A stretch of 64,000 nucleotides of DNA from Sthenelais limicola (Eukaryota > Annelida > Polychaeta > Phyllodocida > Sigalionidae), in NCBI GenBank assembly GCA_942159475.1, contig OW804094.1, forward strand, positions 8,253,555 through 8,317,554, given 5' to 3'. The position numbers and the translations under genes were made by a program. The stretch's first letter is position 1, and each line of letters starts with the position of its first letter. Positions 34,670 to 47,276 of this stretch are shown piece by piece. The notes under the pieces are model-generated. The model was not told where the DNA came from. It did not search any database and was given only the letters and a program-made list of their open reading frames with translations.

Positions 34670-35880
34670 TTTACAGACAGGCCTGTTCCCTGCAGCTATG
34701 TAGGTCTGTCACAGCGCTGGACTGTGGCCAGAGCGGTTGTAGTATCACATATATAATAACCACTCATTGCATCTAAATATTGTACACCAGCATGGAGATA
34801 TAATGATACTTACAGACAGGCCTGCTCCCTACAGCTGTGTAGGTCTGTCACAGTGCTGGACTGTGACCAGAGTGGTTGTAGTATCACATATATAATAACC
34901 ACTCATTGCATCTATATATTGTACACCTCATACAGCATGGAGATATAATGATACTTACAGACAGGCCTGTTCCCTACAGCTATGTAGGTCTGACACAGCG
35001 CTGGACTGGGACCAGAGCGGTTGTAGTATCACATATATAATAACCACTCATTGCATCTAGATATTGTACACCTCATACAGCATGGAGATATGTGATGTGT
35101 TTCAGGAAAATGAGTCATAAGTCGCAAAAAATAGATTTTGAGATATCATTATATTTGAAAAGATGAGGTCAAGCCGATTCCAATGATAGTAAACAGTCTA
35201 ATAAAACAACGAGTCTTTCTAGTTTTTAAGTTTAATATTTTCGTTTTCGAAAAAAAAAGTTTCCACTATTTCTGGGGATCACTAAACAGTAAAGTAACTA
35301 AATGTAGTCCATATGAGGACCTTCAAAACGAAAGGATATATTACATAGATTGTCCTGAAATTTTATACAACAATTGACATAACTACAAGTGACACACTCT
35401 CCAAGAAGCAGAACATTCCAATTATGTGATCTTGTGAAAAAAACACTTTGTAAAATATCAATTTTGCGACTTATTACTCGTTTTCCTGAAACACATCACA
35501 TATAATGATACTTACAGACATGCCTGTTCCCTACAGCTGTGTAGGTCTGTGACAGCGCTGGACTGGGACCAGAGCGGTTGTAGTATGGCATATATAATAA
35601 CCACTCATTGCATCTAAATATTGTACACCTCATACTGTGACCAGAGCGGTTGTAGTATCACATATATAATAACCACTCATTGCATCTAAATATTGTACAC
35701 CTCATACTGTGACCAGAGCGGTTGTAGTATCACATATATAATAACCACTCATTGCATCTAAATATTGTACACCTCATACAGCATGGAGATATAATGATAC
35801 TTACAGACAGGCCTGCTCCCTACAGCTATGTAGGTCTGTCACAGCGCTGGACTGCGACCAGAGCGGTTGTAGTATGGCAC
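34670..35880 (+). repeat. ~145 bp tandem array, cut by TIR-A copy 22
   Basis: Units begin TTACAGACAGGCCTG and end CAGCATGGAGATATAATGAT. Near 35636-35773 a shorter ~69 bp sub-unit (GACCAGAGCGGTTGTAGTAT..) is repeated. Confidence 0.9.
35092..35499 (+). mobile_element. TIR-A copy 22 (full length) inside the tandem array
   Basis: 408 bp. Neighbouring units show the empty site GGAGATATAATG; here ATAT is present on both sides of the element. Confidence 0.95.
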
Positions 35881-36098
35881 ATTGTGACATCACATCCCCG
35901 TGCTCAGTCTCAAACCTTCCCTCACACAATAACCCATCTGCAAATTAATTTATTAATTATTATTATTTAAAGTTAACAATCATCTTGAAGCTGCATTCTG
36001 AGCTATTACGACTAAACAAATCTTACCAAATTTATCTGAAGATTGTTTCGCCTTTTGGACTGATACAGTGTGGAAACAAAAATTTGTCAAATCAAATT

Positions 36099-36493
36099 GT
36101 GATGTGTTTCAGGGGAATAAGTCACAAGTAGCAAAATTGATATTTTTCTAAGTATTTATTTTACAAGATCACTTGATTGGAATGATTTTTGGGGAGTCTA
36201 TCATTTATAGTAATATCGATCGATGTATCAACTTTGAGGACAATGTTTTTAATATATCCTTTCGTTTGAAGGTCCTCATTTGGAGTATTTTTAGTTACTT
36301 AACTGTTTTTGCCCCGCAGAAATATTGCCAACTTTGTTTTTAAAAATAAGAATATCAAACTTAAAATCTAGAATTACTTCTTATTAGACTGTTTACTTTC
36401 ATTGGAATCGGCTTGATCTCCTCTTTTCAAATATGATGGTATCTCAAAATCTATCTTTTGCAACTTGTGACTTATTTTCCTGTAAAACATCAC
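36099..36493 (-). mobile_element. TIR-A copy 23
   Basis: 395 bp reverse copy flanked by AAATT on both sides. Confidence 0.9.
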
Positions 36494-36654
36494 AAATTGG
36501 TCAAAAGAAAACAAGGGCAGATGAGCGATAATAAGTGTGATTACTAGACTGAAGGATTTCAGTGAGCCACTGAAATATAAATACAGATATTTAGGAAGCC
36601 CTGAAGGAAAAAGGAGTTAACAGAAATAATCCATTTAATAGTTTGGTCATATAT

Positions 36655-36762
36655 GTGATCCGTTTTAGCAAAATACATCATAAAAAAAAGTCTCAAAATC
36701 CCGGAAAATATGGATTTTGAGTTACCACCATATTTCAAAAGAGGCGATCAAGGTGATTCGTA
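36655..36762 (+). mobile_element. TIR-A left-end fragment (copy 24)
   Basis: GTGATCCGTTTTAGC type end, breaks off after AAGGTGATTC. Confidence 0.75.
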
Positions 36763-36884
36763 AATGTTTAAAGAAAGTGTTAAATTGTTATCGTATATAT
36801 AAATTAGTTAAAACTCTCATTAAATATTGAATTGGGGTGGTATAAGATTGACACAATTCCCAATAAGACACTGAGAGATAAAGT

Positions 36885-36965
36885 TTTTGTTGTTGTTTAT
36901 TCATTCACGACCATACATGTTTCGGAGATGGGTTCTCTCCTTCTTCAGTGGTCATTGAATTGACT
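36885..36965 (-). ncRNA. Hammerhead-ribozyme-like core 1
   Basis: Minus strand reads CACTGAAGAA, a stem GGAGA..TCTCC, then CGAAACATGTATGGTC. This is the order CUGANGA - stem II - GAAA - short stem III - GUC seen in Penelope-type hammerheads. Stem I pairing is only partial, so activity is doubtful. Confidence 0.35.
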
Positions 36966-37413
36966 AATGAGAACTATCACAGCTTCGAAACTTCGATCAA
37001 TAAATTTTAATAAAGAAAGAAGAAAAATCTAAATTTGATTTCTCCTTACGAATGAATATAATATTAGAAAGCCTTAATGGTGGTCTCTTCAATTGAAAAC
37101 GCTTAAGTGTTAGTAACATCCTATGTCGGAAGCCATTACTGGAATGGAACATGAGGGTAAATTTAATCCAATTAGGGTTCAGATATAATTGGTAGTGAAA
37201 AGGCCTTTCACCAAGACATCCCACCTAATGCCAAGCCCTGATTTCCCGTCTGAGTAGCAAGGTATCATCATTCATATAAAATGGATCACAGGAGACATAT
37301 ATGTTATATATTTCCCCCTCAGAGATGTGCAGTGATATGTGAATATATGAATAGCATTACGTTTACCACTTAGTTGAGAGTTGAGTGGGAAACAACAGAC
37401 AGCTCGTATCTAG
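36966..37413. other. Interval without a recognised gene
   Basis: A 75-codon minus ORF shows no recognised family. Confidence 0.4.
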
Positions 37414-37636
37414 GGGTCAGATTTTCAGAAAATGTACAATTTGCCTTCACCAATCCTCTCAAATAATCCACATTTAAGACAAAGATGAGCTTCACAATGC
37501 AGTTTAACATATCAGATACTTTGAATCAATGCGATAGCAAATATACTCAGATATACCCGGTATTCTTCATTCTAATTTAGGAGAATTTACTAAATGGATA
37601 CAGCTGCCAATTGTACATTTTAAGAAATTCTGACCC
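37414..37636 (-). mobile_element. TIR-B copy 14
   Basis: 223 bp with a small internal deletion. Confidence 0.85.
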
Positions 37637-37843
37637 ATAGGCATAGGAGCTCGTACATCCACCCATTAGGATTATTTGATTTAGGCACAGCGCTTGGATT
37701 GGATTTTAAAATTTCTTTATTACTCTTTTAAATGCCTAAGTACCAGGCTCTTAGAAACTGTACCATTATTCTACTACTTATATTCAAATATTGAACGTAT
37801 GTCATCAGATCATTATACTTATCGAAAATCTTTAAATACAAAT

Positions 37844-38249
37844 GTGGTGTGTTTCAGGGAAATAGGTCACAAGTCGCAAAATCCATATTTTTAAAAGTCA
37901 TTTATTCACAAGTTTTCCTTTTTGTAATGTTTTTATTTTTGGAGTATCTAGTAAGATAGGTCTTATGAATATATGGACCAAATTTCAGGATGGTGTATTA
38001 AATATAACTATGCATTTCTAAGATCATCCTATGGAGCACATTTACCTACTTTACTAGAAATTGTTCACCCAAAAATATTAAAAACTTTTTTTCAGAAATA
38101 CAAAAATCAAACTTTAAATATAGAAATACTTATTTAATGTGCTTAATGTTTACCACCATTGGAATCGGCTTGATATCATCTTTTTAAATGTAATGGTGTC
38201 TCAAAATCTGTTTTTTGCGACTTATGACTCATTTTCCTGAAACACATCA
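37844..38249 (-). mobile_element. TIR-A copy 25
   Basis: Full reverse copy; right end decayed to CACATCAA. Confidence 0.88.
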
Positions 38250-38259
38250 AAATATATAT

Positions 38260-38420
38260 GTGATGTGTTATAGACAAATGAGTCACGAGTCGCGAAAAAT
38301 GATATTATTCAAAGTGTTCTTATTCACAAGTTCCACTTGTAGAAAATCTATCATTCTTTGAGGATTAAGTGCATTTAGTAACATAAATACATCTCCTAAA
38401 TTTCAAGACTGATTATTTTG
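38260..38420 (-). mobile_element. TIR-A fragment (copy 26), back to back with copy 25
   Basis: Terminal repeat GTGATGTGTTATAGACAAAT then ~120 bp of interior, then breaks off. Confidence 0.8.
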
Positions 38421-38759
38421 GTCTATGCCATTTAAATTAGGCAGACAATTTTCAAAAACAAAAAAAAAGGTCAGAGAGAAAAAGTAGACCATTAAGCCAG
38501 TCGGCAACATCTGTGTTTGGATAAATGCCAAGCCTCAGCATATGCGACCAGAACAAACAACAGTAATCAAAATATAATAAAATATATAATATAAGCACTT
38601 AAAAACACCATTTGGCGCTTGTGTGAAATACAATTTATTACCAATTCAATATTCATATATGATTCTATAATTTAATCTATATACCTACAGAAATGAGACA
38701 GAACTCCGCTTGGCATATATTATATAGATATATTAGTAAGGCATTGCAATAACATATAT

Positions 38760-38994
38760 GGGTCATTTGTTCAGAAAATGTACAATTGGCAGCTGTACAC
38801 ATCCAGTGAATTCTGCTAAATTAGGCTGCAATTTGGCCAATACTAGGTAAATTCGAGTATATTCGGCATTGCATTGATTCTAGCAATCTGTTTGATTAGG
38901 TTGAACTGTAGTTTGAACTTTATTTTCGTCTTAAATTCGGGTAAATCGAAAGGATTGGTGAAGGCCAACTGTACATTTTCTGAAAATCTGACCC
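38760..38994 (+). mobile_element. TIR-B copy 15
   Basis: 235 bp, intact ends. Confidence 0.9.
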
Positions 38995-39084
38995 ATTATA
39001 TCTATGAGGGATGAGGTATGTGTCTGTGATGGAATGGTTGATCATATAATGTGTGTGGGTATGCGATGGCTCAGCGGTATATAT

Positions 39085-39319
39085 GGGTCAAATCTTCAAA
39101 AAATGCACAATTGACCTTCACCAATCCTCTAAAATAAACCAAATTTCAGACGAAAATCAGGTTCCAAATTCAGTTCAACATAACCAGACATGTTTATTGA
39201 ATGAATACAATACAGAATACACTCAGATATACTCAGTATTTATCATTTTTCACTCTAATTTAGCCGAATTTGATAGATGTGTAGAACTGTAGATTGTACA
39301 TTTTCTGACCATCTGACCC
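39085..39319 (-). mobile_element. TIR-B copy 16
   Basis: 235 bp, ATAT on both sides. Confidence 0.9.
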
Positions 39320-39462
39320 ATATACGAGGGGTAATGGTCCATCTATATTGTTGGTGGAATTTGTATTTATATCATATATACTACGATAAATGATCATGGA
39401 AACAGGGACGTAATCGTCTCTGCTGAGGCTAGACAACCCTATTGTGCTAGCTATAATGAAAG

Positions 39463-40206
39463 TAATAGGGGATTTGCATGTGCCACTGCGCATGTCTGTA
39501 ACAGTGGATCATGGGATGGATTCTGTTGAAATCTTACATATAAATATTTGGCAATATGTGATGTGTTTCAAGAAAATGAGTCATAAGTCGCCAAATTGAT
39601 ATTTTTCAAAGTGTTTTTCTTACAAGGTCTCTTTATTGAAATGTTCTGATATTTAGGGGTTTGGTACTTATAGTCATATGAATCCATGCAACAAATTTTA
39701 GGACATTGTATTAAATATATCCTTGCGTTTTGAAGGGTTTTGTATGGAGTATATTAAATTACTTTACTGGTAATTACCCATCCAGTAACATTGAACACTT
39801 TTTTTTTCAAAAATAAAAATATCAAACTTATTAGATATCCCAGTGTTTACTATCATTGGAATCAGCTTGATCTCCTCTTTTCAGATATGGTGATATCTCA
39901 AAATTCATTTTTTGCGACTTATGACACATTTTCCTAAAACGGATCACATATTCTTATCGAAAATCGAAAATTGAAACAATATTGTCACCAATATTATAGC
40001 TTTTATAAATGATCTATGAAAACCAAATGCATGATGGGAAAGATGGGGTCTTCTGTCATGGGAATATGTATAACTCATGGATATTGGACATTAAATCATT
40101 GATAAATAGTCCATGCTGAACATGGCATGTTTCTATAGGTTTTATGCTGTACCATTAGTCCCATAATTCCATACGAATCAAAATTCAAAATGGCGGTTAT
40201 GCAATG
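39463..40206 (-). mobile_element. TIR-H copy 2, cut by TIR-A copy 27
   Basis: Left end AATAGGGGATTTGCATG; body resumes after copy 27 at TTATCGAAAA; right side reaches AAAATGGCGGTTATGC and repeats it, but lacks the terminal CCCCTATT. Confidence 0.82.
39558..39947 (-). mobile_element. TIR-A copy 27, nested in TIR-H
   Basis: 390 bp flanked by ATAT (39554-39557, 39948-39951). Confidence 0.92.
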
Positions 40207-41027
40207 GCGGTTATACATCATTGTATGATCATACTATTTGTAACACTTGCTTATGCTTCCATATCGGTATTTATTTGCTGCCTTCTGTGTCTGAGATTCG
40301 GTCTGACACTCGCTTCAGACAGGCATACTATTTCTCTATTAACAAATGAATATTCTATATTGACACATACAACTCTGTGTCGAGCTTGTTTATGTACCTA
40401 TTGCAAATGACTAATCATTATATAACCTGTTTATATTTGTATTAATATAGACAACTATATAAGCCAATATCTGATCAGGGTCCTTTGAACACCCATTATG
40501 TACAATGCCTTATGTCATCTAGTATCGATGTTCCCATTGTAATTAATCATCCTTCACCTCATCTCATTCAAGTTGTTCTAAAACCAATTTCTGCAACCTT
40601 CATGTTACTCTTAAGATTCAAGTCCATAAAAGCGGCATCCTCTGGTAGACCTAAATTGTAGATGCAGAGCAACCGCATTGTAACAACAACAGCAATAAAA
40701 GAATTTTTGAATTTGAATTTGAACTCCCCTATCGTTAGGGAGGAATGTACTGTGATGTGATGTTGGATAAGGCAACACAGTTGTATAGGTAATAGAGTGA
40801 TATATTACCATGTGAGATTACTACTAGTATTGGCAGGAATTCTTTGCATATTGACTCCTGAATTTGTGATGAGTCATGCTCATAGCTTCATACCGGAAGT
40901 TAATCGACGCCATATTGCATCTGTAGATTTACATTTAGCTTGTATCTGTCACTGGAATGTCTGAAGTGATGGATTATGGAATTGAATATTTGGCTTATCG
41001 AAATGAATTCGCAAAATGAGATTATAT
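40207..41027. other. Interval with one retroposon tail
   Basis: At about 40610-40725 a sequence ends GCAATAAAAGAATT and TTTGAA repeats, a LINE/SINE-style 3' tail. The 68-codon ORF at 40204 has a hydrophobic Cys-rich stretch but no family match. Remainder unassigned. Confidence 0.4.
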
Positions 41028-41508
41028 GTGCTGTGTTACAGGAAAATGATTCACACGTCGCTAAAATTATATTTTTCAAAGTGAATTATTTACTAGATCT
41101 CTTTATCGGAACGTTCTGATTTCTTGGTGGTTTAGCAATGTTAGTCATATGAATCTATGCACCAAATTTCGGGACATTGTAATAAATGTATTCTTGCGTT
41201 TTGAAGGTTATCCTATGGAGTATATTTAGTTACTTTACTGGTAATTGCCCACACAGAAATATTGCAAAAGTTCTTTTTGAAAATAAAAATATCAAACTTA
41301 AAATATAGAAGTACTTATAAGATGCATTACTGGTTACAATCATTAGAATCCCCTGGATCTCATCTTAGGCCATTTAATAAATACATTCATGCTCCTAACA
41401 GCGTTAAACACCCCGAAAATAAACACATTTCTTCAAAAACATCTTACGAATAAAATACTTAAGATATCAATTTTGCGACTTGTCACTCATTTTCCTGGAA
41501 CATATCAC
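41028..41508. mobile_element. TIR-A copy 28 with inverted ends
   Basis: Left ~370 bp is a reverse copy; the last ~130 bp (from about 41380) is a forward right end. Both outer ends are therefore right ends. Flanks ATAT/ATAG. Confidence 0.8.
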
Positions 41509-41744
41509 ATAGTGGCATCTAATGAATGAAATATCAAAAAATATTTTCATTGTCCAACAGGAGTTTTGGAATACTCTATGCATTTCAAGAAACAGCAGGC
41601 AGCCCACGGACAGCTACGAGTATGAAACGAATTGAATGTGCTTTAATATGTAATGAATGTCAGTAAAGGGAGAAGACCGGAGCTAACACTCTGATTCATC
41701 TACATAAGGCCAATGCCATAGTAGCACCCCTGCATGAATAAAAT

Positions 41745-42131
41745 GTAATCCGTTTCAGGAAAACGAGTCATAAGTTGCAAATAAATGGATTTTGATATAT
41801 CACCATATTTGAAAAGAGGAGATCAAGATGATTCCAATGATAGTAGACACTAGACTATAACTTTGTTTTTTTATTTTTGAAAAAAAAAGTCTGCAATATT
41901 TCTAGATGGGTAATTATCAGTAAAGTGACTAAATATACTCCATACAAAGGCCTTCAAAACGCAAAGATGTATTTAATAAAATGTTCCGAAATTTGTTGCA
42001 TGGACTTGTATGATCATGAATGCTAAACCCTATAAAACTCAGAACATTTCAGTAAAGAGATCCTGTGAATAAATCACTTTCAAAAATATCAATTTTGCGA
42101 CTTTATGACTCATTTTCCTGAAACACATCAC
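41745..42131 (+). mobile_element. TIR-A copy 29
   Basis: 387 bp, intact ends (GTAATCCGTTTCAGG and CCTGAAACACATCAC). Confidence 0.9.
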
Positions 42132-42319
42132 TAATTTTTTTTTAAAAAAACACAAAACAGGCGTTGAGCCACAGCCCTCAGTCTATGACAAAACTGATCA
42201 GACTTTTAAGACAATAAATATTGATCTTGTAAAAAAATAAAATAAAAATAAGGAAATCATTGTATACATGTATATTCTTATTGAGCAAAATGCCGAAGAA
42301 TATTTAAATCCATAATTAT

Positions 42320-42726
42320 GTGATGTGTTTCAGGAAAATGAGTCATAAGTAGCAAAATTGATATTTGTCAAAGTGTTTCTTTTACAAGATCACATGATTG
42401 GAATGTTATAATTTTTGTCGGGTTATTCACTTATAGCTATATCAATCGATGTATCAAATTTCAGGACAATCTATGTAATATATCCTTTTGTTTTAAAGGT
42501 CCTTATATGGACTACATTTAGTTACTTTACTGTTTATTGACCGCCAGAAATATTGGAAACTTTTTTTTCAAAAACGAAAATATCAAACTTAAAATCTAGA
42601 AATACTTATTAGATTATTAGACTGTTTACTATCATTGGAATCGACTTGATCTCATCTTTTCAAATATGGTGATATCTCAAAATCTATTTTTTGCGACTTA
42701 TGACTCATTTTTCTGAAACACATCAC
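42320..42726 (-). mobile_element. TIR-A copy 30
   Basis: 407 bp, intact ends, close to consensus of the TCTAATAATCTAATAAG subfamily. Confidence 0.92.
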
Positions 42727-43699
42727 ATATGGTTTCTTACGTTTTTACAACCAATAAACATGGTTTGATTGTAATTGATGACGGTTGAATTGATTTAATC
42801 TGGAAACTCAAAACAGCCGGTCCGATGTCGAAGTAAAACATCCATTATTAATGAAGTTTTACTGAAAGGGGAAAGTTTTATGGAATATCCCTGCTCCTGA
42901 AATTTGATTTGATTTAGTTTGATTTTCCTTTCTGTCATCTTCCTGAAATGTTTTCTGAGATTTTTCTGAGATTTTTTGCTCTCCTTTTCCCATCTATTTA
43001 TGCCTGTCTATGAATATCTCAATGACATGTCAAGAAGCTGACACCGACCGGGTGGAGTTTTTAAAATTTCTATTTCTATTTTTATTTCCTATTCATTATT
43101 CTATATTGTAATTTAAGCAGATCAACATGAGTGCTCAAATACTTGTTAAACTACGAGCATTATATTGAAAGGTTGAACTAAACCACATGGTGATCGCTGT
43201 GATCGTTGTAATACATCATCTTGATATGTCATTCTAATCTAAAAAGATCTAAAATCAAGCAAGTAAGACTTGGAAAGTATGGAAACACCATCAAAAACAT
43301 ACTTCTTATTATAGCATATTGTCAAACTTAATAAGAGATTTCTTACTCCCGATTGTGTCAAACAGTGTATATTTTAGAATATGGCTTGTATTTTTGTATT
43401 AATGAAGAAAGACAGTTCAGTCTTTCATGCGATTATCATTGTATTGTATTTTATATATCTGGTGACTAATGTAAAAATATAGTAATAGTAGATGGTCGGC
43501 GAGGAAGATATGTCCCAAAAAACATAGACCGATTATCTATTTTCCTGTAAATCATTTGCAAAGTCATGGAAATAAAATTCAAATCAATCAATCAATCAAT
43601 ATTTCTATTGTTGTTATCAGCTTGTACTAAGACAAATGTAATATGCATAATAATATAAACGATATAATCTTTAAACATAACCATACAAACATGAAATTC
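42727..43699. other. Interval ending in a LINE-type tail
   Basis: Around 43440-43595 sequence ends GAAATAAAATTCAAA then (TCAA)n, typical of a retroposon 3' end in plus orientation. The body upstream has no long ORF. Confidence 0.4.
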
Positions 43700-43702
43700 A
43701 AT

Positions 43703-44051
43703 AGAGGATTTGCATATGCCACTGAGCATGTCTGTTAAAGTGCATTCTGGGATGGATTCAGTTTAAATCTGACATACAAAATTAATATTTAGCAACATTG
43801 ATATCGAAAATTGCAAGATTGTTTTTAACAATGGCATAGCTTGTACAAACGATTTTTGAAAATCAAATGCATGATGGGAAAGATGGGTACTTGTGTTATG
43901 GAAACATGTATAACACATAGATATTGATATTAGAGCATTGATAAATATTCCATGCTGAACAAGGCATGTTTTCTATAGATTTAAGACTGTACCATTAGTC
44001 CCATAATTCCATCTGAATAATCATTAAAGATGGCGGTTATGCAAATACCCT
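43703..44051 (-). mobile_element. TIR-H copy 3
   Basis: Ends AATAGAGGATTTGCATA and TGCAAATACCCTATT; interior matches other copies. Confidence 0.85.
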
Positions 44052-44265
44052 ATTACATAACAAAACCTACCTGAAATTCTCAGCGTTGAAATTACGAGCA
44101 GAAAAGCAGCACTAAATATTGTAAAATAGGTAGCCATGACTCCCTGCTCCTCCTGGTGGGTGGACAGTATAACTAATGTGACTGATACTCCCCCAGACAG
44201 CATGTAACACATGTATATTGGTATACATGTGAATCATGCTGTCTGAACATGTACAAGAGCTATTT

Positions 44266-44679
44266 GTGATCCGTTTTAGGAAAATGAGTCATAAGTTGCA
44301 AAGTATGGATTTTGAGATATCACCATATTTGAAAAGATGAGACTAACCCGATTCCAATGAATGTAAACATTAAGGACATCTAATAAGTACTTTTATCTTT
44401 TTAGTCAGATATTTGTATTTTTGAAAAAAAACCCATTTGCAATATTTCTGTGTGGATAATTACCAGTAAAGTAACTAAATATACTCAATGGGATGATCTA
44501 AGAAACGCACTGATATACTTACTGATAAACAGTCTAGACATTTGGTAGATGTATTCAAACAACCACAAGGACTAGACACTCCAAAAATGAAAATATTCCA
44601 ACAAAGAGATCTTGTTAGTAAACGACTTTGAAAGACACCAATTTTGCGACTTATGACTCATTTTTCTAAAACAGATCAC
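44266..44679 (+). mobile_element. TIR-A copy 31
   Basis: 414 bp; ends GTGATCCGTTTTAGG and CCTAAAACAGATCAC... form (TTCTAAAACAG). Same subfamily as copy 19. Confidence 0.9.
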
Positions 44680-44923
44680 AAATATACATTTGTACTAGCC
44701 ACTAGTTATGAAACAGGCCACTGGTACAGGTTTAGGTGGACGGGCCCATATTTGTACCAGCGATTGACCCGTTTGATGGCCCATTATATCTATATAGACT
44801 GGTATTATTGTGACACAATGGGGAGACAGTGAAACATCTCTCTGTTCTCTCCAGCCATTATTCTGCCACGTTACCCATAGCAACACAGTGTTGGCACAAC
44901 CTTTATACATGGCAATTGCACAT

Positions 44924-45270
44924 GGGTGAAATCTCCAGAAAATGTATATTATATATGACATTTTTATTACAATACATTTCATACATATGACGATTTTTAC
45001 AATTGTATACTACATAACTCATCGCATCGAAACAGTGTAAAGCAACCTCTACAGCTAGGTTTTCCAGACGACATTTTATATTTAACTTCACCAATCCTCT
45101 CAAAATAAACTAGATTTAAGACAGAAATGAGGGTTCAAAATACAGCCCAACATAACCTGAGTCAGGACAATACAAAATATACTCAGATACACCTAGTATT
45201 TATCATTTGTCGGCCAAATTTGCCAGAATTTCAGAAATGTGTAGAGCTGCCACTTAATTGTATATTTTCC
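44924..45270 (-). mobile_element. TIR-B copy 17 with ~110 bp extra
   Basis: End GGGTGAAATCTCCAGAAAAT, then unrelated bases to ~45070, then the normal interior CTTCACCAATCCTCTCAAA onward. Right terminus lost at TIR-A copy 32. Confidence 0.7.
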
Positions 45271-45274
45271 ATAT

Positions 45275-45500
45275 GTAATGAATTACGGGAAAATACGTCA
45301 CAAGTCTCAGAAAATGGATTGTGAGATATCATCATATTCTCAAATAGGAGATGAAGCCGATTCCAATGATAGTAAACATTAGAGCATACAATAATTACTT
45401 GCATATTTTTATATGCTTGAGAAAAGGTTAGTGATATTTAACAATGGTCTGTCACTATAGTAATGTAGGTAAATGTAGTGAAATATACTTCTTACACTTT
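45275..45500 (+). mobile_element. TIR-A copy 32 (decayed left half)
   Basis: GTAATGAATTACGGGAAAAT end and ~200 bp of diverged interior. Confidence 0.7.
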
Positions 45501-45502
45501 TG

Positions 45503-45891
45503 CATAAGTCGCAAAATATGAATTTTGAGATATCACCATATTTGAAAAGAGGAGATCAAGCCGATTCTAATGAATGTAAACATTAAGGACATCTAATAAG
45601 TACTTTTATCTTTTTAGTTAGATATTTTTATTTTTGAAAAAAAGAACGTTTGCAACATTTCTGGGTGGATAATAACCAGTAAAGTAGCTAAATATAATCA
45701 ATGGGATTATCTCAGAAACGCACTGATATAATTAATGAACAGTCTTGAAATTTGGTATATATGTATTCATATAACCATAAGGACTAGATACTCCTAAAAT
45801 AAATATATTCCAACAAAGAGATCCTGTATGTAAACGACTTTGAAAAACATCAATTTTGCGACTTGTGACTCATTTTCCTGAAATACATCAC
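45503..45891 (+). mobile_element. TIR-A copy 33 (left end clipped)
   Basis: Starts in the terminal repeat at CATAAGTCGCAAAA and runs to a complete right end. Confidence 0.88.
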
Positions 45892-45951
45892 ATATTCATG
45901 AATGCTCCTGACAGCACTGCACATCACTAATATGAATCATTCTGATTGAGG

Positions 45952-46018
45952 TTTCTAGTGAATAAATCACTTTGAAAAATAGCATTTTGTGTGACTTGTG
46001 ACTCATTCATCTGGAACA
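45952..46018 (+). mobile_element. TIR-A right-end fragment (copy 34)
   Basis: TAAATCACTTTGAAAAATAG to the terminal repeat, decayed. Confidence 0.65.
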
Positions 46019-46070
46019 CAAATGTGTCGCGACAATGGGCCATTTATATATTTTGGAAATGTCCCAATAT

Positions 46071-46135
46071 TTGGAGGATTGGAATCGCAGAGCGATCTAA
46101 AGCACGGGTTTTGGATCCCGAGCCACGAGGATTTT
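46071..46135 (+). tRNA. tRNA-Leu/Ser-like 5' half (SINE head or pseudogene)
   Basis: GGATTGGAATCGCAGAGCGATCT.. has an A-box-like TCGCAGAGCGATCTAAAGC and an anticodon-stem-like GGG..CCC, but no T arm or B box follows. Not a working tRNA. Confidence 0.35.
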
Positions 46136-46534
46136 TCTTTTTTAAATATTTTATTCTTCGAAAAAAATTATGTCACAGGGACATTATTCACAGTTACACA
46201 GAGTTTCGATCGTAGTAATACAATTTACTGAAAAAGAAAACGTATGGTTATGACATTTATTGTTATAAGGTGAGCTAAAGTTTTAAACGTTCAAATACAA
46301 AAACAAAGCCAGTTATCAATAATCAGTTAGATACATTGAACGGTTCATATTTCTTCTACTTTCTCAAGTGATATCTAGTAATGTTTTACCATATTATTGA
46401 AATAATTAGGCACTTTCACAAGATATATTGTGAATTCAAATCCTGGTGCTTTTGGAATATTAAATTGTTCCCCAGACACTATGGAACACCAGCTGTATAA
46501 GCTAGCTGATCTACAGCCCGGGTAAATAATGTAA
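46136..46534. other. Interval without a recognised feature
   Basis: Follows the tRNA-like piece; may be the body of the same SINE, but has no repeat partner in this window. Confidence 0.35.
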
Positions 46535-46537
46535 AAT

Positions 46538-46869
46538 GAATAGGGGATTTGCATGTGCCACTGCGCATGTCTGTCACAGTGCATCACGGGATGGATTCTA
46601 TTGAAATCTAACATTTTATCGAAAATTGCAAGAATAATTTCACCAATATGAGAGTTTGTATAAATGATTTATGAACACCAAATGCATGATGGGAAAGATG
46701 GGGACTTGTGTCATGGAAACATGTATACTACATGGATATTGACATTAGAGCACTGATAAATAGTCCATACTGAACATGACATGTTTTCTGTAGATTTTAG
46801 ACGGTACCATTCCTCCCACAATTCCATGCGAATCTAGATTCAAAATGGCGGCTATGCAAGTCCCCTATT
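46538..46869 (-). mobile_element. TIR-H copy 4
   Basis: Both ends intact (AATAGGGGATTTGCATG, ATGCAAGTCCCCTATT). Confidence 0.88.
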
Positions 46870-46939
46870 CTAATCAGGAAATTAAGGAGGGGTGAACAAT
46901 ATCTCACGTCTGACTACAAACCTGGCAAAATTGTGTATT

Positions 46940-47162
46940 AGGTCAGATTTTCAGAAAATGCACAATCTACAGTTCTACACATCTCTCAAATTATGCTAAA
47001 TTAGAGTGAAAAATGATAAATACTAGGTACATCTGAGTGTGTTCTGTATTGTATTCATTCAATAAATCTTTTTAGTTATGTTGAACTGTATTTTGAACCT
47101 GATTTTCGTCTAAAATTTGAGTTATTTGAGAGGATTGGTGGAGGCACATTATACATTTTCTG
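46940..47162 (+). mobile_element. TIR-B copy 18 (right end lost)
   Basis: Matches to CATTATACATTTTCTG, then an unrelated sequence begins. Confidence 0.82.
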
Positions 47163-47177
47163 GGCCTAGTCCACTAA

Positions 47178-47252
47178 GCGGATTCTCATGCAATTTTGCG
47201 CCACAGAGGACTCTTTTCCACAATATTTTGTCAGAATTGCATGAGAATCATG
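47178..47252. repeat. Small foldback before TIR-F
   Basis: GATTCTCATGCAATT faces AATTGCATGAGAATC. Confidence 0.6.
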
Positions 47253-47276
47253 ACAGGCAACACAATGTAGACCTAA

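Noticed and set aside
45991..46231. Two overlapping 74-77 codon ORFs
   Set aside because: They translate the tRNA-like SINE fragment and decayed TIR-A, not a gene.
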